Below are positions 49,777 through 56,803 of a stretch of DNA of 64,000 nt, in pieces. The first letter of the stretch is position 1; the number at the start of each line of letters is the position of its first letter. The translations under genes and the position numbers were made by a program. Origin of the DNA: Alkalinema sp. CACIAM 70d (GTDB lineage: Bacteria; Cyanobacteriota; Cyanobacteriia; Leptolyngbyales; Leptolyngbyaceae); NCBI GenBank assembly GCA_002148405.1, contig MUGG01000179.1, positions 1-64,000 on the forward strand. The letters are read 5' to 3'. The notes below the pieces were generated by a model. The model ran no database searches, had not been told where the DNA came from, and saw only the letters and a program-made list of their open reading frames with translations.

Positions 49777-49807
49777 AAAACCGGGATTTTCTGAAAATCC
49801 CGGTTTT
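49777..49807. terminator. Bidirectional terminator at the end of cassette copy 3
   Basis: AAAACCGGGATTTT pairs with AAAATCCCGGTTTT around CTG. It is nearly identical to the terminator at 46714-46746. It serves gcvT and the small minus-strand gene. Confidence 0.8.
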
Positions 49808-49836
49808 TAGGCAACCCTTGGAACCCTCGATCACAC

Positions 49837-50079
49837 TTACTCCAAAGCCTGATCGCGCTGCATGATGCTCACGTATTGCCAATCAGAACTGGGAACAGGA
49901 ATGGGAACGCTCCAGCGAATACGATGGCGAAGCCTCTGTGTAGCAGAATCGCTAAACCGAAGTACATGCAGTTGGTTAATGGTAGTTTGGACTTCCTCGC
50001 GGGTGCCGACGAGATAAAATTGCAACGGCTTTGATTCCGGATCGATTGCGTGATCGGAATTACCAAAGTTAATCACCAT
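49837..50079 (-). CDS. Small protein of the leader-RNA cassette, copy 3
   Basis: 80 residues from ATG, with GGAG (50088-50091) upstream inside a hairpin. The family blocks are FYLVGTREEVQTTINQLHVL, RIRWSVPIPVPSSDW and QYVSIMQRDQALE. It differs from copy 2 by a different N-terminus (MVINFGNSDHAIDPESK) and an eight-residue insertion before RIRW. Function is unknown. Conservation of the central blocks with divergent ends suggests both copies are under protein-level selection rather than being a very recent duplication. Confidence 0.75.
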   Translation of the reverse strand: MVINFGNSDHAIDPESKPLQFYLVGTREEVQTTINQLHVLRFSDSATQRLRHRIRWSVPIPVPSSDWQYVSIMQRDQALE

Positions 50080-50080
50080 G

Positions 50081-50266
50081 GGGATTTCTCCAAATTGTTG
50101 AGAAGGGAAGAAATCCCAAAAATTAAAGCCACCCTTTTGCGCAGGACAAGTAGGGTGGCCCGATCGAATGTTACAATCCGTGTCAGACCGCCCAGCTGCT
50201 CACTTCAGCTTGGGGGTTTAGCTACCCTATGTTGTTCTCAGCAACGTTGGGTAGCGCCTTAATTTT
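50081..50266 (-). promoter_or_regulatory. Structured leader RNA, copy 3, with ribosome-site hairpin
   Basis: It has the same architecture as copy 2. The closing stem pairs 50119-50126 with 50259-50266. Helices GCCACCC/GGGTGGC and GCTACCC/GGGTAGC are kept, while their loops differ. The ribosome-site hairpin pairs GGGAUUUCUUCC (50106-50117) with GGAGAAAUCCC (50081-50091). Relative to copy 2, one G-U pair becomes A-U, which preserves the fold. Most of the core is identical to copy 2. Confidence 0.75.
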
Positions 50267-50331
50267 CGGGAGCGTATACCAGCTGATCGAATCGGGAAGT
50301 TAAACACGGTTGTACTCAGCTGTGAGAAGCG

Positions 50332-50361
50332 AGCTTACGAGTAAAGGACTAGTCCTGTCAA
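50332..50361 (-). promoter_or_regulatory. Promoter of leader RNA copy 3
   Basis: On the minus strand TTGACA (50356-50361) is 18 bases from TAAGCT (50332-50337). It matches the layout in copies 1 and 2. Confidence 0.6.
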
Positions 50362-50429
50362 CCGTACTAAGATAGTTTGTAATTTTGACTTAATAAATTT
50401 GACTTAACAAATTAGAACCTGACGCAGCC

Positions 50430-50467
50430 GGAACGATCGGATGTAGAAAAAGAGATTCGATCGTTCC
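50430..50467 (-). terminator. Hairpin downstream of the two-TM gene
   Basis: GGAACGATCG and CGATCGTTCC form a 10-bp stem with an 18-base loop, 16 bases past the stop of the minus-strand gene at 50483. No long T-run follows. The same hairpin recurs at 52571-52612 after another minus-strand gene. Confidence 0.5.
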
Positions 50468-50482
50468 TCAGAAGACAGATTG

Positions 50483-50728
50483 CTATTCCGAGAGCAGGTC
50501 ATCAAGTCGATCGTTGGCATCTTTGGCGAGGCGAATACATTCCATGGTGCCGACCATGCCAGTAGAGGCCATGACTGCGCCTTCGGATGCGGTGCCTAGC
50601 ATTAGCATGACTGCGCCTACAACGCTGATGGTGGCGAAAGAGGTACTGGCAATTAAGGCTGTGTTGAAGGTGTAACGGGCTTGGCGCAGGCGTTCTTGGA
50701 AGATGGCTTGTTCAAATGCAGGTTTCAT
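50483..50728 (-). CDS. Two-TM protein, TRADD-N-associated membrane domain type
   Basis: 81 residues: a cytoplasmic helix (ERLRQARYTFNTALIASTSF onward), two closely spaced hydrophobic segments at about residues 22-45 and 49-63 (SVVGAVMLMLGTASEGAVMA), and a charged end IRLAKDANDRLDDLL. This pattern matches the small cyanobacterial TRADD-N-associated two-TM family that I recall from comparative studies of bacterial conflict systems. The gene is divergent from the TRADD-N-like/pentapeptide gene at 50904, with 175 bases between the starts. That is the context expected for a functional pair. Ribosome site: AGAGG upstream of ATG. Confidence 0.7.
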   Translation of the reverse strand: MKPAFEQAIFQERLRQARYTFNTALIASTSFATISVVGAVMLMLGTASEGAVMASTGMVGTMECIRLAKDANDRLDDLLSE

Positions 50729-50903
50729 AGTGCCTCTCTAAGAGATTGACTTGCATGTCTCTAGAATGGCTGAAAAACCTGGAAAATCTGGCTAGGATAG
50801 GGCTGAGTTGTGTTTTTTTCGTCCCTAGATTATGATTGGGCTATGCTTCCAGTATGGCTGAGTTTTGTTTGATTTATGATTGCGTTGAGTTCCTGTAAGT
50901 GAC

Positions 50904-52358
50904 ATGGTAATGATGGTAGAGCCAAAAGATCCTGAAAAGACTGCCGTACCCAAGCGGCGAAAAAGGGTGACGGTAAAAGCATCTACTAAGGGAATTGAAC
51001 GGGCAGAGAATGCACTGTGTCGGTTAGGCTTTGAGTCTAAGGTGGCATTTGCAAAATCACTTTTGATGGGCAAAAGTACGGTGGATAAATTTTTTGCTCA
51101 ACAGCCGATTCAGTTGGACTCGTTTCAACGGATCTGCGAAGGGCTCCAAATAGAAGACTGGCGAAGTGTTGCAGAACTGACGCCGATCTTGGAGCAAACC
51201 GAAGCAGAAATTGAACAAAGTCATTCTCCTCAAGCAGCCACAAACTCCTCTAGCAATTTTCACTCTGCACATGAGATTTCTCGTGTTGTTACTGTTGAAG
51301 ATAGAGAAACTGGTGAAATTCAGGCTGAAATAATTCTTGAAGGGGATCTTGTTAGTGTTGAATCTAATTTTGCAACGTCTCTTGAAGTAATTCTGAGAAG
51401 TAAAGTAGGAAGTACTATCACAATAAAAGATATACGACCTGGAAGCATTAGGATTACAATTCAAGGATCACAAGAAGATATTGCAAAATTAATTGACCTC
51501 ATTAATTCAAAGAAAATCATAGAACTAGAAAATTTTCCAGTAGAAGAGGTTCAGATTCTAAGTTCTGGTTTTCTACAAAATACGAGTGAACTAAGATCAT
51601 CGGAAAAGTGGGAGATTATCCGAGAGATTACTAATAACCCTCAATCCTCTCGTAAGTTGCAAGGTCAAGACCTGAGTGATGGTGATCTGAGTGGCGCTTA
51701 CCTGATTGAAGCCGACCTCAGGGGAGCTAACCTCAGTGCAGCCAACCTTTTTAGAGCCGATCTCTTTAGAGCCAACTTCAGTGCAGCCTTCCTCAATGGA
51801 GTCAACTTGAATGAAGTTGACTTCCGTGGAGCCAATCTTAGTGGAGCCGACCTTAGTCGAGCTGACCTCAGTGGGGCCGACCTTAGTCGAGCCGACCTCA
51901 GTGGAGCCCACCTCAATGGATCTCGACTCCGTGGAGCCGATCTTAGTGGAGCCGATCTTAGTGAAGCTAGACTCAATGGAGCCCACCTCAATGGAGCCGA
52001 CCTCAGTGGAGCCCACCTCAATGGAGCTGACCTCAATGGAGCCCACCTCAATGGAGCCGACCTCAGTGGAGCTCACCTCCGTAAAACTAACCTCCGGGGA
52101 GCCGACCTCCGTAAAGCTGATCTCCGTAAAGCCAACCTTAGTGGAGCCAACCTCCGTGGAGCTAACCTCCGTGGAGTCAACCTCCGTGGAGCTGACCTCA
52201 GTGAAGCTAACCTTTGTGGAGCTGATGTAAGTAATGCCCTGTTCATCAATACAACTGGTCTCTCCAGTAACGATCGTGCAGATCTAGAACGCCGAGGAGC
52301 CATTTTTGAAGATAATTCCGGCGATCGTTCCTCCACTCGCTCATTAGTTCCCCGCTAA
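50904..52358 (+). CDS. HTH, TRADD-N-like and pentapeptide-repeat protein
   Basis: 484 residues in three parts. Residues about 27-92 form a helical, HTH-like domain (KGIERAENALCRLGFESKVA, then STVDKFFAQQPI, then FQRICEGLQIEDWRSVAEL) like the N-terminal domain of cyanobacterial STAND NTPases. Residues about 155-219 (TSLEVILRSKVGSTITIKDI, RPGSIRITIQGSQEDIAKL, PVEEVQIL) resemble the bacterial TRADD-N type. Residues about 252-448 are about 39 pentapeptides of A(D/N/H)LxG form, a right-handed beta-helix. The last twelve residues come from a sequence duplicated at 53451. The HTH part might bind DNA or protein. No enzyme domain is visible. Confidence 0.75.
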   Translation: MVMMVEPKDPEKTAVPKRRKRVTVKASTKGIERAENALCRLGFESKVAFAKSLLMGKSTVDKFFAQQPIQLDSFQRICEGLQIEDWRSVAELTPILEQTEAEIEQSHSPQAATNSSSNFHSAHEISRVVTVEDRETGEIQAEIILEGDLVSVESNFATSLEVILRSKVGSTITIKDIRPGSIRITIQGSQEDIAKLIDLINSKKIIELENFPVEEVQILSSGFLQNTSELRSSEKWEIIREITNNPQSSRKLQGQDLSDGDLSGAYLIEADLRGANLSAANLFRADLFRANFSAAFLNGVNLNEVDFRGANLSGADLSRADLSGADLSRADLSGAHLNGSRLRGADLSGADLSEARLNGAHLNGADLSGAHLNGADLNGAHLNGADLSGAHLRKTNLRGADLRKADLRKANLSGANLRGANLRGVNLRGADLSEANLCGADVSNALFINTTGLSSNDRADLERRGAIFEDNSGDRSSTRSLVPR

Positions 52359-52555
52359 ACTCAATTTAGTGACTCATTTCAGTCCACATCCTATGAAAGG
52401 CAGTCCCCATGACATCAATCACCCTTAACCTCCCGCCTTCTCTCCTCACCCGAGTGCAAGCCCTAGCTGGCTCACCTGAAAATCTGCAAACTTTCCTGAT
52501 TCAAGCGATCGAACATGAAGTGGAGTGCCAACAAGCCCCTGCGATCGAACTCAGA
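52321..52555. repeat. Direct repeat, copy 1
   Basis: About 235 bases nearly identical to 53451-53675. It starts at the CGATCGTTCCTCCACTCGCT that encodes the end of the pentapeptide protein and includes a small antitoxin-like ORF. Copy 1 has about a dozen extra bases near 52370-52385. Confidence 0.85.
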
Positions 52556-52558
52556 TAA
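52409..52558 (+). pseudogene. Truncated antitoxin-like ORF in repeat copy 1
   Basis: 49 codons: MTSITLNLPPSLLTRVQALA, GSPENLQTFLIQAIEHEVEC, QQAPAIELR then stop. The start resembles a ribbon-helix-helix or Phd-like antitoxin N-terminus. In repeat copy 2 a longer but frameshifted version continues with EFWDNLQQLRDQM and DEIWGDL, so this copy lacks its 3' half. It could still make a short peptide. Confidence 0.5.
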
Positions 52559-52570
52559 CACTTAGCGCGG

Positions 52571-52612
52571 GAGGAACGATCGGAGGTAGGAAAAGAGATT
52601 CGATCGTTCCTC
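52571..52612 (-). terminator. Hairpin downstream of the DUF3368 gene
   Basis: GAGGAACGATCG pairs with CGATCGTTCCTC in a 12-bp stem, 53 bases past the DUF3368 stop. The loop GGTAGGAAAAGAGATT is almost that of the 50430-50467 hairpin. Confidence 0.5.
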
Positions 52613-52664
52613 GGATTATCTACAGAACATACGATCGGTTGCCTCAAATATTCTGTTCGATTAT

Positions 52665-53155
52665 TTAGGAAGTTTCTCCAGCCAGCTGCAGAATATTTTC
52701 CATCACAGTTGCGCTGATCCACAGGCCGTGATTTTGTAATGCCTGCATCACAGGTTCAACCCGATCAAGATAACCCAGTTGTTTAGCACGAACCAGTACA
52801 CCTAGGGTGCCTGTGTAGGTGAGACGATAGAGACGTGCAATTCGTCTGCCGAGAGCATCATCCAGAATTAATAGGCTACCGGGATTTTCTAGCCCCAGGG
52901 CAATCACTTCTGCTTCCCCATCACCTAAATCTGTGATATTCGGTAGAAATTGGGCCTTTGCTGAAGTAATCACCATCCAACTGAGGTCGTTACAAGGGGG
53001 CACACGAAATCCCTGGGCTTCTCCTGCACCCAGTTCCCGTTGAACAGCGGTAGGAACCGTAATTGTGCTGTAGAGGTTTTGAAGCAAATCGAGGCGATCG
53101 ATTTGATGGAGATAAAATAAGGGGATGTATTCGTAATAACTGGGCGATCAGGCAT
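52665..53155 (-). pseudogene. DUF3368 PIN-like toxin with one-base frameshift
   Basis: An ATG at 53155, overlapping the antitoxin gene by 8 bases, reads MPDRPVITNTSP. The continuation LFYLHQIDRLDLLQNLYSTI then TVPTAVQREL is one base out of frame. The break is near 53117-53121 (CCCCTTATTTT on the minus strand). One added base gives 163 residues, the normal length. The PIN-like Asp in GDGEAEVIALG and LLILDD is retained. DUF3368 proteins are putative RNases paired with UPF0175 antitoxins. As read, only the part from a TTG at 53087 would be made without a frameshift. Confidence 0.7.
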
Positions 53156-53399
53156 TTTGAATATCTTGTGCCAATTCTTCGGGATTGGTAGAAAAAGGCG
53201 AAACTTGATAGCGACCGAGGCGGTTCAGAAAGTCTACCCGTGAGATCCCTGCGAGTTGGGCTGCACGACCAGAGGGTAGGCGACCCAGTTCAAAAAGTTT
53301 GATCGCTGCGAGGAGACACAGTTCACGGGACAAACCATCTGGCGTTTCCTTCAAGCTAATCAAAACTTCTTCGGGAATAGTGATTTGGACAGTGGTCAT
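53148..53399 (-). CDS. UPF0175 family antitoxin
   Basis: 83 residues: MTTVQITIPEEVLISLKETP, LSRELCLLAAIKLFELGRLP and SGRAAQLAGISRVDFLNRLG. The last block is the HTH that binds DNA. UPF0175 proteins are the antitoxin partners of DUF3368 toxins. The end overlaps the toxin start by eight bases, which indicates translational coupling. The antitoxin is intact while the toxin reading frame is broken. The module lies between the two copies of a 230-base direct repeat. Confidence 0.82.
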   Translation of the reverse strand: MTTVQITIPEEVLISLKETPDGLSRELCLLAAIKLFELGRLPSGRAAQLAGISRVDFLNRLGRYQVSPFSTNPEELAQDIQNA

Positions 53400-53450
53400 T
53401 AAAAATGCTGGGACGATCGTGTCTCTTAATTATAGGTTTCCTGGAATGGT

Positions 53451-53675
53451 CGATCGTTCCTCCACTCGCTCATTAGTTCCCCGCTAAACTCAATTTAGTG
53501 ACCGCATCCTATGAGAGGCCGTCTCCATGGCATCCATCACCTTTCATCTTCTGCCTTCTCTCCTCACCCAAGTGCAAGCCCTAGCTGGTTCTCCTGAAAA
53601 TCTGCAAACTTTTCTGATTCAACCGATCGAACATGAAGTGGAGTGCCAACAAGCCTCTGCGATCGAACCCAGAAT
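53451..53675. repeat. Direct repeat, copy 2
   Basis: About 225 bases matching 52321-52555 with scattered substitutions and one short deletion. It starts immediately upstream of the UPF0175 promoter region and runs into the longer antitoxin pseudogene. Confidence 0.85.
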
Positions 53676-53837
53676 TTTGGGACAACCTGCAACAACTCCG
53701 TGATCAAATGAAAATGACAAGCGAAAACATTGAATTAACCCTGATGAAATCTGGGGCGACCTCTGTGACAAAACTCCAGTCATAAATCGTTTGCCGAAAG
53801 GCTTGCAATTTTTGGAAAATCATCATGGGGAATGTAA
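53527..53837 (+). pseudogene. Decayed antitoxin gene in repeat copy 2
   Basis: The ATG at 53527 reads MASITFHLLPSLLTQVQALA and GSPENLQTFLIQ to a stop at 53701-53703. The expected continuation is in other frames: EFWDNLQQLRDQMKMTSEN (from 53672), then DEIWGDLCDKTPVINR (from 53743). At least two compensating indels separate them. DEIWGDxxDKTP is an end seen in VapB-like antitoxins. The gene is then cut by the repeat fragment at 53840. Confidence 0.55.
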
Positions 53838-53839
53838 AT

Positions 53840-53911
53840 TTATAGCGGTAGCCAAAATCGTTAGGATGGGCATATTTGTGCTTGCAAATTGTTCGATCCT
53901 CCTAAAGCCCC
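53840..53911. repeat. MITE-like repeat fragment, copy C
   Basis: TTATAGCGGTAGCCAAAATC onward is the right end of copy A in the opposite direction. It continues through TTGTGCTTGCAAATTGTTCGA and ends inside the CCTCCTAAAGCCCC interior. Only about half the element is present. The following 53912-54243 holds a duplicated GATCGATCTCCAA and nothing else recognisable. Confidence 0.75.
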
Positions 53912-54243
53912 TGGATGAATCGCGGGGGCTTTACGCATTCACCCGGTAAGCCAGTTATCAGCAACACCTCCCCAACGAAATTCTCAGCAGAACACCGCTA
54001 CATCGGACACCCTCGATCGATCTCCAACGATCGATCTCCAAAACGACAGCACAACTTTAGGAAAGCATAAGCAGCCTGCCCATCTTCAGCAGCATTAATG
54101 CAATAACAAAGCTGAAGCCGCAACCGACTGCTTTTCTGGTGTCATAGGCATTGTGTTATTCGCTTTTAGACGATCTCATCGACAATCTCACCACTCAGGT
54201 ATGCACTAGACTTCCCGCACAAATTACGCTGCCGTTAGCTCAC

Positions 54244-55575
54244 CTACAACACCCGCAACACACTCGCTACCTTCGCCACCGCTGGCATTTGCTCCATTTC
54301 TGCCAACGCCTTGCGGAAGTTGCCCTCCTGCACATCGTGGGTCACCACCACAATTTCCGCCAACCCATCGCGAATCCCCGCCTGCACCACCGACTCCAGA
54401 CTCACCTGATGATCCCCAAAGCAAGTCCCCAACTTGCCAATCACCCCCGGATAATCCTGGGTCAAGAACCGCGCATAGAATCGTGTCACCAAATCATCCA
54501 TCGGCGCGATCGCGCAATAGTCATGGTGCGAACAAGCCAGCAACGGATCAAGCAACGGCGTCCCATCGGCCTGCTTGGCGCAATCGCGACCCACCTTCAG
54601 CAGTGCCGCAATGTTGAGAATATCCGACACCACCGCACTCGCCGTCGGGCCAGCCCCAGCCCCCCGACCAAAGAACATCACCTGGCCCACCGGATCGCCT
54701 TCCACCAAAATGGCGTTATAGACATCATTCACACTCGCCAGAGGATGGGCCTTGGGCACCAGGGTCGGATGAACCCGCACTTGCAACGCCTCTGACGACT
54801 CAGGCCGTTTCGCGATCGCCAACAGCTTAATCACAAAGCCCAACTTATCCGCATAGGCAATTTCTGCCGCACTCACTTCACGAATCCCTTCACAGGAAAT
54901 CGCCTCGCGATCGATGCGACCGCCAAAGGCCAACGAGGCCAAAATCGCAATCTTATCTGCCGCATCCCAACCATCCACATCCGCCGTGGGATCCGCCTCT
55001 GCATAGCCCAACCGTTGCGCATCGGCCAGCACATCACCAAAGTCCGCCCCCTCCTGCACCATACGGGTCAGGATGTAATTCGTTGTCCCGTTGATAATCC
55101 CAGTGACGCTGTTAATCCGGTTAGCACAAAGGGACTGCTTCAACGGCTCAATTACCGGAATGCCACCGCCCACCGCCGCTTCCAGCAAAACATAGACCCC
55201 ATGCTTCGCTGCTGCGGTAAAAATTTCTTCCCCAAAGCGAGAAATCACTGCTTTGTTGGCCGTCACAACGTGTTTCCCCTGTTCGATCGCCTTCAGCATC
55301 AACGATCGGGCCGGTTCCAGCCCTCCCATCACTTCAACGACGATATCCACCTCAGGATCGGTCACGATCGACTCTAGATCGGTCGTAAGTTTGTCAGCGG
55401 GAATCTCGACGGTGCGCGGCTTATCCAGCGATCTCACCCCGACTTTATGAATTTCCAATTCCTGCAAGAGGGGATGGCGTTGGCTTGGGGTGCTTAAAAT
55501 CTCCACAGTGCCAGTGCCAACGGTGCCGAGTCCCAACAAACCAACTTTGAAAGCCACAGCGTTCTTCGCAATCAC
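54244..55575 (-). CDS. hom: Homoserine dehydrogenase
   Basis: 443 residues from a GTG at 55575, preceded by AAAAGG five bases upstream; alternatives are GTG at 55620 or 55557. The enzyme reduces aspartate semialdehyde to homoserine, the branch to threonine and methionine. The NAD(P) fold FKVGLLGLGTVGTGTVEIL opens the protein. Catalytic and binding blocks are VEVMGGLEPARSLMLKAI, VVTANKAVIS, EAAVGGGIPVI, GIINGTTNYIL and EADPTADVDGWDAADKIAIL. A C-terminal ACT domain (RFLTQDYPGVIGKLGTCFG onward, about the last 80 residues) is the likely site of threonine feedback. Confidence 0.95.
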   Translation of the reverse strand: MIAKNAVAFKVGLLGLGTVGTGTVEILSTPSQRHPLLQELEIHKVGVRSLDKPRTVEIPADKLTTDLESIVTDPEVDIVVEVMGGLEPARSLMLKAIEQGKHVVTANKAVISRFGEEIFTAAAKHGVYVLLEAAVGGGIPVIEPLKQSLCANRINSVTGIINGTTNYILTRMVQEGADFGDVLADAQRLGYAEADPTADVDGWDAADKIAILASLAFGGRIDREAISCEGIREVSAAEIAYADKLGFVIKLLAIAKRPESSEALQVRVHPTLVPKAHPLASVNDVYNAILVEGDPVGQVMFFGRGAGAGPTASAVVSDILNIAALLKVGRDCAKQADGTPLLDPLLACSHHDYCAIAPMDDLVTRFYARFLTQDYPGVIGKLGTCFGDHQVSLESVVQAGIRDGLAEIVVVTHDVQEGNFRKALAEMEQMPAVAKVASVLRVL

Positions 55576-55672
55576 AACAGCCTTTTCATTGTAGGGGATG
55601 TGGTCGGTGCGTTCACCCACTGTGCTGCGAACAGGGGCTAAAAATTGCCGTCCCCCTACCGACTAAACTCCC

Positions 55673-56770
55673 ATGGCACAATTGAAAACTATGGTGAACA
55701 TGCTAAAAAAGACCCGCAGAATGTTTCCGATTGCCCGCCCGATCGCTCGTCCGATCGCTCGTCCGATCGCTCGTCCGATCACCCGCCCGATCACCCAATT
55801 GTGCGGCTGCTGGCTCGGTATTGTGATTGGCTGTACGTTGCCCAGTGCAGGCCACTTGTCCCCAGCCCTGGCTGTGGAACCCCAGTCCGATCAGCCCGTG
55901 CAATCAGCTCGGGTGATCGTGCCTTCCGGCGGAGTTTCCCCCAGTTCATCCTTGGAACGCCCCGTGGCCGAGGTTTTGCAGCAACTCGCCCAGGCCCAAG
56001 TGGTTTACCTTGGCGAAGTCCACGATAGCGAAGCCGATCACCAGGCCCAGCGCTTCATTCTGGAACAACTCCACCGCCAGCGTCCCCGCCTCACGATCGC
56101 GATGGAAATGTTCCAACGGCCTTTCCAATCAATCCTCGATCGCTACCTCCAGGGCAAAATCAGCGAGCAGACCTTATTAGATAGCACCCAATATCAAAAA
56201 CGGTGGGGCTTTCCCTGGCGGTTCTATCAACCGATTGTGCAATTTGCCAAACAGCACCAATTACCCGTGGTTGCCCTCAATGCCCCCAGCGAAGTGGTGC
56301 GCCAAGTGGGCCGCAAAGGATTGGATAGGCTCAAGCTGACCGATCGTCGCTTTATTCCCCCTTTATCGGCCATTCGCCTAGAACCAGATTCCTATCGCCA
56401 GCGGTTGCAGCAGCTTTACAACGACATGCACCAAGGCAAAGGCAATAGCCAACAGTTCGATCGCTTTTTCCAAGCCCAGGTGCTGTGGGATGAAACCATG
56501 GCAGAACGCATCAGTCAACTTGTGCAAGCCCATCCCGATCGCTTAGTCGTCGTCCTCGTGGGTCAAGGCCATGTGACCTACGGGGAAGGCATTCCCCAGC
56601 GGGTTGCCCGTCGTTTGCGCGATCGCTTTCCCAAGCTGGCCCAGTTCACCCTACTGCTCAATCCCAGCCCTGACCTGCAAGCGCCAACAACTGAGGCTCC
56701 ACCGATCGCCGATTTTTTCTGGATACAGCCACTACCTCCATCCGCCACCCCAGCGCCTGCTTCACCTTAA
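55673..56770 (+). CDS. ChaN family lipoprotein/haem-binding-like protein
   Basis: 365 residues. The catalytic-like core of the ChaN/DUF399 family spans about residues 100-345: VVYLGEVHDSEADHQAQRFI, LTIAMEMFQRPFQSILDRYL, the GFPWRFYQPIVQFA helix, LPVVALNAPSEVVRQVGRKG, and LVVVLVGQGHVTYGEGIPQR. ChaN from Campylobacter binds haem, and the substrate here is unknown. The N-terminus is odd: five IARP/ITRP units (about residues 20-40) precede a hydrophobic segment with a possible lipobox (IVIGC, Cys about 54). The start codon is uncertain because several ATGs lie before the repeat. Confidence 0.8.
   Translation: MAQLKTMVNMLKKTRRMFPIARPIARPIARPIARPITRPITQLCGCWLGIVIGCTLPSAGHLSPALAVEPQSDQPVQSARVIVPSGGVSPSSSLERPVAEVLQQLAQAQVVYLGEVHDSEADHQAQRFILEQLHRQRPRLTIAMEMFQRPFQSILDRYLQGKISEQTLLDSTQYQKRWGFPWRFYQPIVQFAKQHQLPVVALNAPSEVVRQVGRKGLDRLKLTDRRFIPPLSAIRLEPDSYRQRLQQLYNDMHQGKGNSQQFDRFFQAQVLWDETMAERISQLVQAHPDRLVVVLVGQGHVTYGEGIPQRVARRLRDRFPKLAQFTLLLNPSPDLQAPTTEAPPIADFFWIQPLPPSATPAPASP
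55734..55796. repeat. 12-base in-frame tandem repeat in the ChaN-family gene
   Basis: Units of CGATCGCTCGTC and the variant CGATCACCCGCC are repeated about five times. They encode IARP and ITRP tetrapeptides before the signal segment. The unit contains the palindrome CGATCG. Confidence 0.85.
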
Positions 56771-56803
56771 GGTTTACCTCAAATTCACCCAGCTTGTCAG
56801 GCT

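Noticed and set aside
51597..52336. Long antisense ORFs across the pentapeptide array
   Set aside because: They are produced by the 15-base repeats, which keep all frames open; the products are simple EVGS or RSAPLR repeats.
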